Translations under genes and position numbers: made by a program
Notes under the pieces: generated by a model
Databases searched by the model: none
The model's input: only the letters and a program-made list of their open reading frames with translations
Told to the model about the DNA's origin: nothing
In this document: positions 52,420 through 61,732 of the stretch, piece after piece
How positions within the stretch are numbered: position 1 is the stretch's first letter
Layout: every line of letters starts with the position of its first letter
Assembly (NCBI RefSeq): GCF_011320075.1
Contig: NZ_JAANPA010000001.1
Location: forward strand, 1-64,000
Reading direction: 5' to 3'
DNA from: Sphingosinicella sp. YJ22
GTDB lineage: Bacteria > Pseudomonadota > Alphaproteobacteria > Sphingomonadales > Sphingomonadaceae
Length of the DNA: 64,000 bases

Positions 52420-53451
52420 TCAAGCGGCGCGCTTGCCGCCGCGCCGCGCGCCAAGCAATGTGACGACAACGGACGCCGCCGCGAAGCGGGCGGCGAGCGA
52501 CCCGGCGGAAGCCGGCTCAGGCCCGCGCTTGGCCAGGTCGGAAGGCGCCGCGGCGTCCGGCGCGGGCTCGGGATCGGCCGCTGCGGGAGCGGCGGCGACG
52601 TCCTGCTCCAGCACCGCGTTCAGCTCGGCGCCCAGAAGCACGATATAGGCGCTGAGATAGAGCCAGGTGAGGAACACGATCACCGCGCCGAGCGAGCCGT
52701 AGGTCGCGTTGTAATTGCCGAAATTGGACACGTAGAAGCCGAAGCCCAGGGTCGCGGCCAGCCACACGATCGTCGCCAGGATCGAGCCGGGTGTGATCCA
52801 GCGCCACTTGGCGTTCGGCCGGTCGGGGCCGTAGCGGTAGACCACCGCGAGCAGGCCGATCACCGTGGCCGCCGCCAGCGCGAAGCTCAGTGCCTGGACC
52901 AGGAATTGGCCGACGCCGCCCATGTCGGGGAGCAGCTCCTCAACCAGCGCCATCGCCGAGAAAGCGAGGATGGCGAGCAGCATCACAACCACCGCGCCGG
53001 CGACCATCGCGATCGCCATCAGCGTGCGGGTCACGAAGCCGCGCGTCTCCTCCGTGTCATAGGCGATGTTGAGCGCCGTCATCACCGAGGTCGCGCCCTT
53101 GCTTGCGCCGTAGAGGGCGATGGCGAGGGCGAGGACCAGCGCGAAGCCGGTCTTGGTTCCGGCGCTCTCGGTCATGTTCTGGAGCTGGTCGCCGATGATC
53201 GCGGCGCTGTCGCGCGGCATGACGCTGGTCAGCGTGGTCATATGCTGAACGACCGACGACGGCTCGGCGACGAGGCCGTAGGTGAGCACAAGGGCGGTGA
53301 GCAGCGGCACCAGCGCCGCGAACGCGTAGAAGGCGACCGCCGCGCCGAGCATCTCGAGATGATCCTTGCCCGATTCCGTCCAGGCGCGCTTCAGCACCTG
53401 CCACCAGCCTTGCGCTGGGATGTCGGTCGGTTTTCGCGCCCGATGCGCCAT
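52420..53451 (-). CDS. YihY/BrkB-family inner-membrane protein
   Basis: 343 residues with six helices between about 38 and 290. Family blocks: G-A-A-V-A-F-Y-A-F-A-A-L-V-P-L, Y-G-A-S-K-G-A-T-S-V-M-T-A-L-N-I-A-Y, and the P-G-S-I-L-A-T-I-V-W-L-A and Y-x-x-Y-G-S-L segments. The Pro/Ala-rich C-terminus is variable. GGAGCG precedes ATG 53451. Function of the family is not established. Confidence 0.9.
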   Translation of the reverse strand: MAHRARKPTDIPAQGWWQVLKRAWTESGKDHLEMLGAAVAFYAFAALVPLLTALVLTYGLVAEPSSVVQHMTTLTSVMPRDSAAIIGDQLQNMTESAGTKTGFALVLALAIALYGASKGATSVMTALNIAYDTEETRGFVTRTLMAIAMVAGAVVVMLLAILAFSAMALVEELLPDMGGVGQFLVQALSFALAAATVIGLLAVVYRYGPDRPNAKWRWITPGSILATIVWLAATLGFGFYVSNFGNYNATYGSLGAVIVFLTWLYLSAYIVLLGAELNAVLEQDVAAAPAAADPEPAPDAAAPSDLAKRGPEPASAGSLAARFAAASVVVTLLGARRGGKRAA

Positions 53452-53510
53452 GCTCGCTCCTCGCTGCTGCCGGAGCGATAAGCGTAAGGAAGGCGAGGGG
53501 TTCCCATCTC

Positions 53511-53594
53511 CTGTCATTCCCGCGAAAGCGGGAATCCAGCTGCCCTTGCGGCGCCGGAGAAGAAGCTGGATCCCCGCTTCCGCGGGGATGACAG
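53511..53594. repeat. palindromic repeat (CTGTCATTCCCGCG type)
   Basis: 84 bp with outer arms CTGTCATTCCCGCG / CGCGGGGATGACAG and inner CCAGCTG...AGCTGGAT. A dispersed repeat found in many proteobacteria. Lies before the 5-oxoprolinase gene. Confidence 0.85.
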
Positions 53595-53612
53595 AGGGGT
53601 TAGCTTGACGAA

Positions 53613-56600
53613 ATGACCGGCGCGGACTGGACCTTTTCGATCGACCGCGGCGGCACCTTCACCGACATCGTCGCGCTCGGCCCGGACGGACGGCGGCACG
53701 TGCGCAAGCTGCTGTCGGACAATCCCGGCCAATATGACGACGCCGCCACCGCGGGCATCCGGGCGATTCTCGCGGAGCATTGCGGCGGCCGCGCCGCGAC
53801 GGTGAAGATGGGCACGACGGTCGCGACGAACGCGCTGCTCGAGCGCAAGGGCGAGCGGGTTGCGCTGGCGATCACCGCCGGCTTCGGCGACGCTCTGCGC
53901 ATCGGCTACCAGTCGCGGCCCGACATCTTCGCGCGTAAGATCGTGCTTCCGGAGCCGCTCTACAGCCATGTGATCGAGGTCGACGAGCGCGTAACGGCGG
54001 ACGGCGAAGTGCTTCGCCCGCTCGATCTCGCGGCGGCGGAGGCAGGGCTGCAGGCGGCCGTCGACGAGGGCTATCGCGCCCTGGCGATCGTGCTGGTGCA
54101 TGGCTGGCGCTGGACCGCTCACGAGGCGGCGCTGGCCGAGGCGGCGCGGCGGATCGGCTTCACCCAGGTCTCGGCGAGCCACGAGGTCGAGCCGCTGATC
54201 AAGCTGGTCGGTCGCGGCGACACCAGCGTGGTCGACGCCTATCTGTCGCCGGTGCTGCGCCGCTATGTCGATCGCGTGGTGGCCGGCATCGGTTCGGGAC
54301 CGCGCCTGTTCTTCATGCAGTCGAATGGCGGCCTCACCGACGCCGCCGCCTTCCGCGGCAAGGATGCGATCCTGTCGGGGCCGGCAGGCGGCATCGTCGG
54401 AATGGCGCGGACAGCCGAGGAAGCGGGCTTCGGCCATGTCATCGGCTTCGACATGGGCGGCACCTCGACCGACGTGTCGCATTTCGCCGGCACCTACGAG
54501 CGGACCAGCGAGCGGGCGGTGGCGGGCGTCCGGGTGCGCGCGCCGATGCTCGAGATCCACACCGTCGCGGCGGGCGGCGGCTCGGTCTGCCACTATGACG
54601 GCAGCCGCTTCCGGGTCGGACCGGACAGCGCCGGAGCGGTGCCGGGCCCGGCCTGCTACCGGCGCGGCGGGCCGCTCACCATCACCGACTGCAACGTCGT
54701 GCTCGGCAAGATCCGGCCGGAGCATTTCCCCGCGGTGTTCGGACCGGGCGGCGACGCGCTGATCGACGCGGAGGCTTCGCTGGCGCGGGTGAACGAGATC
54801 GCCGGGCCCGCCGGGATGGAGCCGCGCGCGGTGGCGGAGGGCTTCGTGCGAATCGCGGTCGACAACATGGCCAATGCGATCAAGCAGATCTCGATCGCCC
54901 GCGGTCACGACGTCACCCGCTACACCCTGCAATGCTTCGGCGGCGCGGGCGGCCAGCATGCCTGCCTCGTCGCGGACGCGCTCGGGATAGAGCGGGTGAT
55001 GATCCATCCGCTCGCCGGAGTGCTCAGCGCCTACGGCATGGGTCTGGCGGACATGGTCGAGCTGAGGCAGCGCACCGTCGCCGGCGCGGCGCTGGAGACC
55101 GTGCTCGGCGAGTTGGAAAGCGAGGCCGTGGCGGCGCTCCAGGCGCAAGGTGTCGAGGCGCCCGAGGTCCGGCGCCGCGCCGCGCTTCGCTACGAGGGCA
55201 GCGACACCGCGCTGGAGGTGCCGGTCGGGGAGGGCATGGAAGCGGATTTCGTTGAGGCGCACCGCACCCGCTTCGGTTTCGTCTCCGACGCTCCGGTGGT
55301 GGTCGAGACGGCGATCGTCGAAGTCGTTGGGAAGGGTGAGCACTCATCCTCCCTGTCGCGAAGCGATGGGGAGGGGGACCATGCGCAGCATGGTGGAGGG
55401 GCTGTTCGAGACCCGCGCCAACGCCCCTCCACCGCCTTCGGCGGTCCCCCTCCCCATGAGGCTTCGCCTCACAGGGAGGATGAAGTGCTGCAGCGGGATG
55501 CGCTCTCCCCCGGCGCCGTCATCTCCGGCCCCGCAATCATCATCGATCAGGCCGCGACCACCGTGATCGAGCCCGGCTGGCAGGCCGAGGTCGATGCGCA
55601 CGCCAACCTCATCCTCACCCGCGCGGTGCCGCGCGAGAGCGCGCCGGCGATGGGGACGGAGGTCGACCCCGTCACCCTCGAGGTGATGGGCAACCTCTTC
55701 ATGGCGATCGCCGAGGAGATGGGCGTCGCGCTGATGAACACCGCCTCGTCGGTGAACATCAAGGAGCGGCTCGATTTCTCCTGCGCGATCTTCGACCGCG
55801 GCGGCGCCCTGATCGCCAACGCGCCGCACATCCCGGTCCATCTCGGATCGATGGGCGACAGCATCCGGACGATCATCGAGGCGCGCGGTGATCGGCGCGA
55901 CGGGCGCGGCATGAAGCCGGGCGACGTCTATGTCCTCAACGCGCCCTATCGCGGCGGCACGCATTTGCCCGACATCACCGTGATCATGCCGGTGTTCGCC
56001 GACGAGGGCGACGCGGAGCCCGCCTGGTTCGTCGCCGCGCGCGGCCATCATGCCGATATCGGCGGGATCAAGCCGGGGTCGATGCCGCCGAACAGCCGCG
56101 ACGTGCACGAAGAAGGCGTGCTGATCGACAATATGCTGCTGGTGGATGCCGGCCGATTCCTCGAAGCAGAGATGCGGGCCTTGCTCGCGGAAGGCCGCTG
56201 GCCGGCGCGCAACCCCGACCGCAACATCTCCGACCTCAAGGCCCAGATCGCCGCCTGCGCGCGCGGCGCGAGCGAGCTGAGGCGCATCGCCGCGGAGAAG
56301 GGGCGGGCGTTCGTCGACGCCTATATGGGCCACGTCATGGCCAATGCCGAGGAGGCGGTGCGGCGGCTGATCGGCACTCTGAAGGACGGCCGCTTTGCTT
56401 ACGAGATGGACAACGGCGCGGTGGTTTCCGTGACGGTCACCGTGGACCGCGAGGCGCGCTCGGCGGTGGTCGATTTCGCCGGGACGAGCGGCCAGCTGCC
56501 GGACAATTTCAACGCGCCTTATTCGATCTGCCGCGCCGCGACGCTCTACGTGTTCCGAACCCTCGTCGACGACTCGATCCCCATGAACGACGGGTGCATG

Positions 56601-57209
56601 CGGCCGATCGAGCTTCGCGTCCCGGAAGGCTCGATGCTCAACCCGCATTATCCGGCCGCGGTGGTGGCGGGGAATGTCGAGACCAGCCAAGTCGTCACCG
56701 ACTGCCTGTTCGCCGCGGTCGGAGCGCTGGCGCCGAGCCAGGGGACGATGAACAACTTCACCTTCGGCAACGCGGCCCACCAATATTACGAGACGATCGC
56801 CGGCGGTTCCGGCGCCGGCCCGGGCTTCGACGGTGCGAGCGCGGTGCAGACCCACATGACCAACAGCCGCCTCACCGACCCCGAGATATTGGAGACGAGG
56901 CTGCCGGTGCTTCTCGAGAAATTCGCGATCCGGCGCGGGTCGGGGGGCGCGGGCGCGAGCCGCGGCGGCGACGGGGTCGAGCGCGTGGTGCGCTTCCTGG
57001 AGCCCATGACGGCGAACATATTGTCCAACCGCCGCCGCGTCGCGCCGAAGGGGCTGATGGGCGGAAGCGACGCCGCGGCCGGGATCAACAAGGTGGTGCG
57101 GGCGGACGGAAGCGAGGAAATGCTGACTGCGACCGCCTCCGCCGAAATGGCCGAGGGCGACGCTTTCGTCATCCTGACGCCAGGGGGAGGGGGATATGGT
57201 GAGGGGTAA
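53613..57209 (+). CDS. 5-oxoprolinase (HyuA-HyuB fusion) with an in-frame repeat insertion
   Basis: ATP-dependent hydrolysis of 5-oxoproline to glutamate. 1198 residues: hydantoinase A part (about 1-575; [19 protein letters not shown]) and hydantoinase B part (about 650-1190; [17 protein letters not shown]). Residues 577-624 are encoded by a palindromic repeat element that lies in the linker between the halves. Next come DUF969/DUF979 transporter genes, supporting 5-oxoproline as substrate. Confidence 0.93.
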   Translation: MTGADWTFSIDRGGTFTDIVALGPDGRRHVRKLLSDNPGQYDDAATAGIRAILAEHCGGRAATVKMGTTVATNALLERKGERVALAITAGFGDALRIGYQSRPDIFARKIVLPEPLYSHVIEVDERVTADGEVLRPLDLAAAEAGLQAAVDEGYRALAIVLVHGWRWTAHEAALAEAARRIGFTQVSASHEVEPLIKLVGRGDTSVVDAYLSPVLRRYVDRVVAGIGSGPRLFFMQSNGGLTDAAAFRGKDAILSGPAGGIVGMARTAEEAGFGHVIGFDMGGTSTDVSHFAGTYERTSERAVAGVRVRAPMLEIHTVAAGGGSVCHYDGSRFRVGPDSAGAVPGPACYRRGGPLTITDCNVVLGKIRPEHFPAVFGPGGDALIDAEASLARVNEIAGPAGMEPRAVAEGFVRIAVDNMANAIKQISIARGHDVTRYTLQCFGGAGGQHACLVADALGIERVMIHPLAGVLSAYGMGLADMVELRQRTVAGAALETVLGELESEAVAALQAQGVEAPEVRRRAALRYEGSDTALEVPVGEGMEADFVEAHRTRFGFVSDAPVVVETAIVEVVGKGEHSSSLSRSDGEGDHAQHGGGAVRDPRQRPSTAFGGPPPHEASPHREDEVLQRDALSPGAVISGPAIIIDQAATTVIEPGWQAEVDAHANLILTRAVPRESAPAMGTEVDPVTLEVMGNLFMAIAEEMGVALMNTASSVNIKERLDFSCAIFDRGGALIANAPHIPVHLGSMGDSIRTIIEARGDRRDGRGMKPGDVYVLNAPYRGGTHLPDITVIMPVFADEGDAEPAWFVAARGHHADIGGIKPGSMPPNSRDVHEEGVLIDNMLLVDAGRFLEAEMRALLAEGRWPARNPDRNISDLKAQIAACARGASELRRIAAEKGRAFVDAYMGHVMANAEEAVRRLIGTLKDGRFAYEMDNGAVVSVTVTVDREARSAVVDFAGTSGQLPDNFNAPYSICRAATLYVFRTLVDDSIPMNDGCMRPIELRVPEGSMLNPHYPAAVVAGNVETSQVVTDCLFAAVGALAPSQGTMNNFTFGNAAHQYYETIAGGSGAGPGFDGASAVQTHMTNSRLTDPEILETRLPVLLEKFAIRRGSGGAGASRGGDGVERVVRFLEPMTANILSNRRRVAPKGLMGGSDAAAGINKVVRADGSEEMLTATASAEMAEGDAFVILTPGGGGYGEG
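55344..55483. repeat. palindromic element E4 inside the 5-oxoprolinase gene
   Basis: 140 bp with perfect 13-bp ends TCATCCTCCCTGT / ACAGGGAGGATGA. It is read in frame as a low-complexity stretch ([13 protein letters not shown] and [11 protein letters not shown]) at the HyuA/HyuB domain junction, without a stop codon. Confidence 0.9.
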
Positions 57210-57211
57210 GA

Positions 57212-57345
57212 TCCTCCCTGCCGCGAAGCGGTGGGGAGGGGGACCATGCGAAGCATGGTGGAGGGGCTGTTCGAGCCTCGCGCCGAAGCCCCTCCACCGC
57301 CTGCGGCGGTCCCCCTCCCCATGCAGCTTCGCTGCACAGGGAGGA
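57212..57345. repeat. palindromic element E5
   Basis: 134 bp with 9-bp ends TCCTCCCTG / CAGGGAGGA, inner ATGCGAAGCAT and arms GGTGGAGGGGC. Sits 2 bases after the 5-oxoprolinase stop and 5 before the DUF969 start. Confidence 0.9.
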
Positions 57346-57350
57346 ACTTA

Positions 57351-58145
57351 ATGCTGGAATATTTCCCGCTCCTCGGCATTCTGATCGTCGTCGTCGGCTT
57401 CGCTCTGAAGCTCAATCCGATGATCGTGGTGACGGTGTCGGCGCTCGCGACCGGGCTGCTCGCCGGCATGGACCTGCGCGAGGTCATCGAGACGCTCGGC
57501 AAGGCGTTCAACGACAACCGAATCATCGCGATCGTGTGGATCGTGCTGCCGGTGATCGGGCTGCTCGAGCGCTATGGCCTCCAGCAAAGGGCACGGGCAC
57601 TGATCGCCGGCTTCCGCAACGCCACCGTCGGGCGGCTGCTGATCCTCTACCTCATCTACCGCCAGATCACCGCGGCGATCGGCCTCCATTCGACCGCCGG
57701 CCACCCGCAGACGGTGCGGCCTTTGGTCGCGCCGATGGCGCTGGCCGCCGCGGAGAAGCAGGGGCCGGTCGACGAGGCCCGCGAGGAGAAGGTCAAGGCC
57801 TATGCCGCCGCGACCGACAATGTCGGCCTGTTCTTCGGCGAGGACATCTTCTTCGCGATCGGCTCGATCGTGCTTATCCAGGCGACCCTGGCGACCTACG
57901 GGATCGAGCTGACCCCGCTTCAGCTGGCCTTGTGGGCGATCCCGACCGCGGTGGCGGCGTTCGTCATCCATGGTTCCCGGCTGCTGTGGCTGGATCGGCG
58001 GTTCAAATTCTCCCCGTCGCGGAGCGATGGGGAGGGGGACCATGCGAAGCATGGTGGAGGGGCCATCCCCGCGCCGAGCCCCTCCACCGCCTTCGGCGGT
58101 CCCCCTCCCCATGAGCCTTCGGCTCACAGGGAGGATCCCAAATGA
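57351..58145 (+). CDS. DUF969 membrane protein (5-oxoproline transporter subunit candidate)
   Basis: 264 residues. About six membrane helices to residue 215, with R-Q-I-T-A-A-I-G-L-H and G-L-F-F-G-E-D-I-F-F as DUF969 blocks. From about 219 on, the protein is encoded by a palindromic repeat element ([13 protein letters not shown]...), which supplies the stop region. ATGA overlap with the DUF979 gene. DUF969/DUF979 pairs are commonly linked to pyroglutamate metabolism. Confidence 0.88.
   Translation: MLEYFPLLGILIVVVGFALKLNPMIVVTVSALATGLLAGMDLREVIETLGKAFNDNRIIAIVWIVLPVIGLLERYGLQQRARALIAGFRNATVGRLLILYLIYRQITAAIGLHSTAGHPQTVRPLVAPMALAAAEKQGPVDEAREEKVKAYAAATDNVGLFFGEDIFFAIGSIVLIQATLATYGIELTPLQLALWAIPTAVAAFVIHGSRLLWLDRRFKFSPSRSDGEGDHAKHGGGAIPAPSPSTAFGGPPPHEPSAHREDPK
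58009..58135. repeat. palindromic element E6 forming the DUF969 C-terminus
   Basis: About 127 bp; the left end is one base shorter than usual (TTCTCCCCG), the right ends CACAGGGAGGA. It encodes the last 40-odd residues of the DUF969 protein, ending 6 bases before the DUF979 ATG. Confidence 0.85.
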
Positions 58146-59092
58146 TCACCATGCAGTGGATCTACACCCTGGTCGGCGTCATGTTCGCGGCGTTCGCGCT
58201 GCTGAGCGCCCTCGACCGCAGCAACGGCAAGCGCTTCGGCAACGCCGCTTTCTGGGGGCTGATGGCGCTGAGCCTGCTCGCCGGCTCATGGCTCGGCGAC
58301 TTCGCCAACGGCCTGCTCGTGCTCGGCCTCGCGGGTCTCGCCGGCTTCGGCTTCATCGGCCGCTCCAACCCGCCGACCACCAGCGACGAGGAGCGCGCCG
58401 CCTGGTCCGATCGGCTCGGCAACAAGCTGTTCCTGCCGGCGCTGATCATCCCGGTGACCGCCATCGTCGGGACCTTGCTCTACACCTATACGCCGCTGAA
58501 GGACGCCGGCCACTTCGAGGCCAAGCGCGAGACCTACATGTTCCTGGTCATCGGCGTCCTCCTCGCGCTTGCCGTCATTTTCGCCTGGCTGAGGCCGCCC
58601 GCCTCGGCGCCTTTGCAGGAAGGCAGGCGCCTCATCGACGCGATCGGCTGGGCGGCGGTGCTGCCGCAGATGCTGGCCGCGCTCGGCGTGGTGTTCGCGG
58701 CGGCCGGCGTCGGCGAGATCATCGGCGGCGCCACCCGCGCGGCGATCCCGGAAGGCAGCATCTTCCTTACCGTCGCGGTGTTCGGCATCGGCATGGCCCT
58801 GTTCACGATGATCATGGGCAACGCCTTCGCCGCCTTCCCGGTGATGGTGGCGGCGATCGGCGTGCCCTTGCTCATCCAGACCTATGGCGGCGATGCCGCG
58901 GTGGTCGGCGCGATCGGCATGCTCGCCGGCTTCTGCGGGACGCTGATGACCCCGATGGCGGCCAACTTCAACATCGTGCCGGCGGCGCTTCTGGAGCTCA
59001 AGGACCGCAACGGGGTGATCAAGGCGCAGATCGGCACCGCGCTTCCGCTTCTCGCCGTCAACATCCTCTTCATCTGGTGGTTTGCCTTCTAA
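58142..59092 (+). CDS. DUF979 membrane protein (5-oxoproline transporter subunit candidate)
   Basis: 316 residues with nine to ten hydrophobic helices and the DUF979 blocks G-F-G-F-I-G-R-S-N-P-P, G-E-I-I-G-G-A-T-R and G-N-A-F-A-A-F-P-V-M and C-G-T-L-M-T-P-M-A-A-N-F-N-I. It pairs with DUF969 to form one permease. Ends 1 base before the next palindromic element. Confidence 0.9.
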   Translation: MITMQWIYTLVGVMFAAFALLSALDRSNGKRFGNAAFWGLMALSLLAGSWLGDFANGLLVLGLAGLAGFGFIGRSNPPTTSDEERAAWSDRLGNKLFLPALIIPVTAIVGTLLYTYTPLKDAGHFEAKRETYMFLVIGVLLALAVIFAWLRPPASAPLQEGRRLIDAIGWAAVLPQMLAALGVVFAAAGVGEIIGGATRAAIPEGSIFLTVAVFGIGMALFTMIMGNAFAAFPVMVAAIGVPLLIQTYGGDAAVVGAIGMLAGFCGTLMTPMAANFNIVPAALLELKDRNGVIKAQIGTALPLLAVNILFIWWFAF

Positions 59093-59093
59093 G

Positions 59094-59212
59094 TCCTCCC
59101 CGGAACGGGGAGGTGGCAGGCCGAAGGCCTGACGGAGGGGCTACGCTGACGTTCGTGCCAGCCCCTCCACCACCGCCCTCGGCGGCGGTCCCCCTCCCCG
59201 TGCCGGGGAGGA
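59094..59212. repeat. TCCTCCCCG palindromic element, copy E7
   Basis: 119 bp, ends TCCTCCCCGG / CCGGGGAGGA. The right end is nearly identical to that of the nuclease-bearing copy E3. Between DUF979 and DUF2891 genes. Confidence 0.9.
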
Positions 59213-59229
59213 TTTGATAGGCGCACACC

Positions 59230-60228
59230 ATGACCCACGAACTCACCCTCGCCGCCGCAGAGCGGTTCGCCGAGGCAGCGCTCGGCCACGTCACCCGCGA
59301 ATATCCGCACAAGCTCGACCATGTCATGGACGGCCCGGAGGACGTGCGCGGGCCGCGCGATCTCCACCCGATCTTCTTCGGAAGCTTCGACTGGCACAGC
59401 TGCGTCCACGGCTACTGGCTGCTGATGCGTCTTCGCCGGCTGTTCCCCGACATGGCCCAGGCGCGCCGCATCGACGGCCTGTTCGAGGAGATGCTGACCG
59501 AGGACAATGTCGCCGGCGAGCTCGCCTATCTCGACCGCGCTTATTCCGGCGGCTTCGAGCGGCCCTATGGCTGGGCGTGGCTGATCGCGCTTCACCGCGA
59601 GGCGCAGGAGCGGCCGGACATGCCTTATGCGGACATCCTGCAACCGCTCGCCCGCGCCTTCGCCGACCGCTTCCTCACCTATCTGCCCAAGCTGACCTAC
59701 CCGATCCGCGTCGGCGCCCATTACAACACCGCCTTCGCACTGATCCTCGCGCTGGCTTGGGCGGAGACGAACGATGCCGATCTCGCCGCTTTGGTCCGCG
59801 CCCGCGCCTCCGATTATTATTCAGGCGACCGCGACTGCTCCGGCTGGGAGCCGGGGGGCGACGAATTCCTCTCGGCGGCGATGGTCGAGGCTCTGCTGAT
59901 GCGCCAGGTCCTCGGCGAGGCCGAGTTCGCCGGCTGGTTCGATGCCTTCCTTCCGCGGCTCGCGGAGGGCGAGCCGGCGAGCCTGTTCACGCCGGCCTTC
60001 GTCTCCGACCGAAGCGACGGCAAGATCGCCCATCTCGACGGCTTCAACCTGACCCGCGCCTGGTGCTGGCGCGGAATCGCCGACCGGCTCGAGCCGCATC
60101 TCGCCGACCGTGCGCGCGCGACGGCCGAGGCGCATCTCGAGGCGAGCCTGCCCTATGTCACCGGCGATTATATGGGCGAGCATTGGCTGGCCACCTTCGC
60201 CCTGCTCGCGCTGGAGCAACCCGCCTGA
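59230..60228 (+). CDS. DUF2891 protein
   Basis: 332 residues, soluble, all-helical (alpha/alpha barrel expected). H-P-I-F-F-G-S-F-D-W-H-S-C-V-H-G-Y-W (about 50-67) and R-P-Y-G-W-A-W-L are the DUF2891 signature; G-D-Y-M-G-E-H-W-L-A is near the end. Function unknown in the family, but the operon with 5-oxoprolinase and its transporter suggests a linked hydrolytic role. Confidence 0.88.
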   Translation: MTHELTLAAAERFAEAALGHVTREYPHKLDHVMDGPEDVRGPRDLHPIFFGSFDWHSCVHGYWLLMRLRRLFPDMAQARRIDGLFEEMLTEDNVAGELAYLDRAYSGGFERPYGWAWLIALHREAQERPDMPYADILQPLARAFADRFLTYLPKLTYPIRVGAHYNTAFALILALAWAETNDADLAALVRARASDYYSGDRDCSGWEPGGDEFLSAAMVEALLMRQVLGEAEFAGWFDAFLPRLAEGEPASLFTPAFVSDRSDGKIAHLDGFNLTRAWCWRGIADRLEPHLADRARATAEAHLEASLPYVTGDYMGEHWLATFALLALEQPA

Positions 60229-60300
60229 TCCCATGCCACCTGTCGGCATGGTTTACAAAACCCTAACGAGGGATTCCAGAAAACCGCGGAAATCCGCCAT

Positions 60301-60316
60301 TGGCCCGGCTCTTGCT
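60301..60316 (+). promoter_or_regulatory. sigma-54-like promoter before small membrane protein
   Basis: TGGCCCGGCTCTTGCT fits -24/-12 spacing and bases. The predicted start falls at about 60327, immediately before ATG 60328, so the transcript would be leaderless or the real start is downstream. A palindrome GCGGAAATCCGC lies directly upstream (60286-60297). Confidence 0.4.
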
Positions 60317-60327
60317 CTGGTGCGGGC

Positions 60328-60597
60328 ATGTTGAAGAAGATCGGCCGCCTGTTCGTCATCAAGACCCGCTTCGAGGCCTGCGCGGTCATCTACGCGCTCG
60401 CGGTCGGGGCGATGACCCGCGGCATGCAATATCTCGAAATCTATCCCGGACTGCCCGGCTACCTGTTCGTCGCCGCGGCCGTTGGCGTGGTGTTCATGGC
60501 CGGCGCCAAGCTGATGGAGGCGACCCGCCCCGACGCCGGCCACCGTCGCCGCAAGGAAGATTTCGACCAGTTCGGAACGGCGATCCGCGCTCGCTGA
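60328..60597 (+). CDS. small membrane protein upstream of psp operon
   Basis: 89 residues: basic N-terminus, two hydrophobic segments (about 16-32 and 43-62) and a charged C-terminus (H-R-R-R-K-E-D-F-D-Q). ATG 60328 has no ribosome site; ATG at 60412 is an alternative. Close to the psp operon and behind a sigma-54-like box, so possibly part of the same stress response. Confidence 0.55.
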   Translation: MLKKIGRLFVIKTRFEACAVIYALAVGAMTRGMQYLEIYPGLPGYLFVAAAVGVVFMAGAKLMEATRPDAGHRRRKEDFDQFGTAIRAR

Positions 60598-60630
60598 GCG
60601 CGCCGCACGGCGCAGCTCACCTCCCTTTAA

Positions 60631-60666
60631 GTCATCCCCGCGACATCCCGCTTCCGCGGGAATGAC
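60631..60666. repeat. degenerate CTGTCATTCCCGCG-type repeat
   Basis: GTCATCCCCGCG and CGCGGGAATGAC flank a short centre. A shortened relative of the repeat at 53511. Confidence 0.75.
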
Positions 60667-60773
60667 GGGCGCCTTCCATAAGTTGGTGTAAATTCCCAAC
60701 AGGTGGCGACGCGTCGAGCCGCCAATTCCAGCCTCACAGTCAAAAACCGCGATTTTCCGCGGCCCTCCGCGTT

Positions 60774-60789
60774 TGGCACGCCTCCTGCA
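60774..60789 (+). promoter_or_regulatory. sigma-54 promoter of the psp operon
   Basis: TGGCACGCCTCCTGCA agrees with TGGCACG-N4-TTGCA at all key positions except one T. Phage-shock operons are classically driven by sigma-54 with PspF. A palindrome CCGCG-N6-CGCGG (60747-60762) lies just upstream and resembles the one before 60301. No pspF gene is present in the window. Confidence 0.6.
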
Positions 60790-60830
60790 AAGTTCCTGGC
60801 GTCGCAATGGTGCGACAGGAATTTGGGAGA

Positions 60831-60992
60831 ATGAACGTGAACATCCGCTCTGAGAACATCCGGCGCAAGTCCGCTTCCGCGGCCGCCGCCCTGGTCGTTT
60901 CGGCCTTCTTCATCAGCGCCGCGGTCGGTCCGGCGATCTCGACCTCCACCATCCAGACCGCGTCGACCCAGTCGGTGGTTCGCGCCGCGTAA
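60831..60992 (+). CDS. 53-residue exported or membrane peptide at the head of the psp operon
   Basis: A basic N-terminus (R-S-E-N-I-R-R-K), one hydrophobic helix (about 15-36) and a Ser/Thr-rich tail (S-T-S-T-I-Q-T-A-S-T-Q). ATG 60831 lies very close to GGGAGA; GTG 60837 would have better spacing. First gene after the sigma-54 promoter, 41 bases before pspA. Not a known Psp component. Confidence 0.55.
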   Translation: MNVNIRSENIRRKSASAAAALVVSAFFISAAVGPAISTSTIQTASTQSVVRAA

Positions 60993-61033
60993 CGGCGGCG
61001 CCGACCATCCAGACCACCCAGGAGTTTGTACGA

Positions 61034-61696
61034 ATGAGCATCTTTTCCAGGGCCCGCGACATCATCGCCGCCAACGTCACCGATCTCATCGATCGTGCCG
61101 ACGACCCGGCGAAGACGATCCGGGTGATCATCATGGAAATGGAAGAGACGCTCGTCGAAGTTCGCGCCGCTGCCGCGCGCTCCATTGCCGACAGCAAGGA
61201 GAAGCAGCGCCAGGTCGCGGTCATCGGCAATTTGCAGGCGAGCTGGACCGACCGCGCCGAGCTCGCGCTGGAGAAGGACCGCGAGGACCTCGCGCGCGCC
61301 GCTCTGGTCGAGAAGGAGAAGCTCGCCGGCATGGCCGATGAGCTGAACGAGGAGATGGCGGCGATCACCGCAACCCTGAAGGCGGCGGAAACGGACATTG
61401 CCAAGCTCGAGGCGAAGCTCCGCGAGGCGCGCAGCCGCCAGGCGGCAATCGCCAGCCGGATGGAGAGTGCCCAGCACCGCGTGCGGATGCGGGAAATGTA
61501 TGCCGGGCAGCGCACCGAAGCGGCTTTCGCCAGCTTCGACCTGCTCGAGCGGCAGGCTGATTTCGCGGAAGGCCAGGCCGAAGCGCTCGCGCTCGCCGCC
61601 CCGCGCAGCCTGGAGGAAGAGATTGCCGAACTGCGCGTCGCCGAACGGGTCGACGCGGAGCTCGAGGCGATGAAGGCGGCGCGTAAGGCCGCCTGA
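61034..61696 (+). CDS. pspA: phage shock protein A
   Basis: 220 residues, a long coiled coil of the PspA/IM30 (ESCRT-III-like) family: M-S-I-F-S-R-A-R-D-I-I-A-A-N at the amphipathic N-terminus, then helices with D-P-A-K-T-I-R. It binds stressed inner membranes and in enterobacteria inhibits PspF. Followed by pspC. Confidence 0.95.
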   Translation: MSIFSRARDIIAANVTDLIDRADDPAKTIRVIIMEMEETLVEVRAAAARSIADSKEKQRQVAVIGNLQASWTDRAELALEKDREDLARAALVEKEKLAGMADELNEEMAAITATLKAAETDIAKLEAKLREARSRQAAIASRMESAQHRVRMREMYAGQRTEAAFASFDLLERQADFAEGQAEALALAAPRSLEEEIAELRVAERVDAELEAMKAARKAA

Positions 61697-61732
61697 CGGA
61701 AGACATAGGGAAACAGGGACCAAGAGGGAGCA

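Noticed and set aside
53057-53481. Antisense frames opposite the BrkB-like gene
   Set aside because: No ribosome sites or domains; His/Arg/Gly-rich shadow translation.
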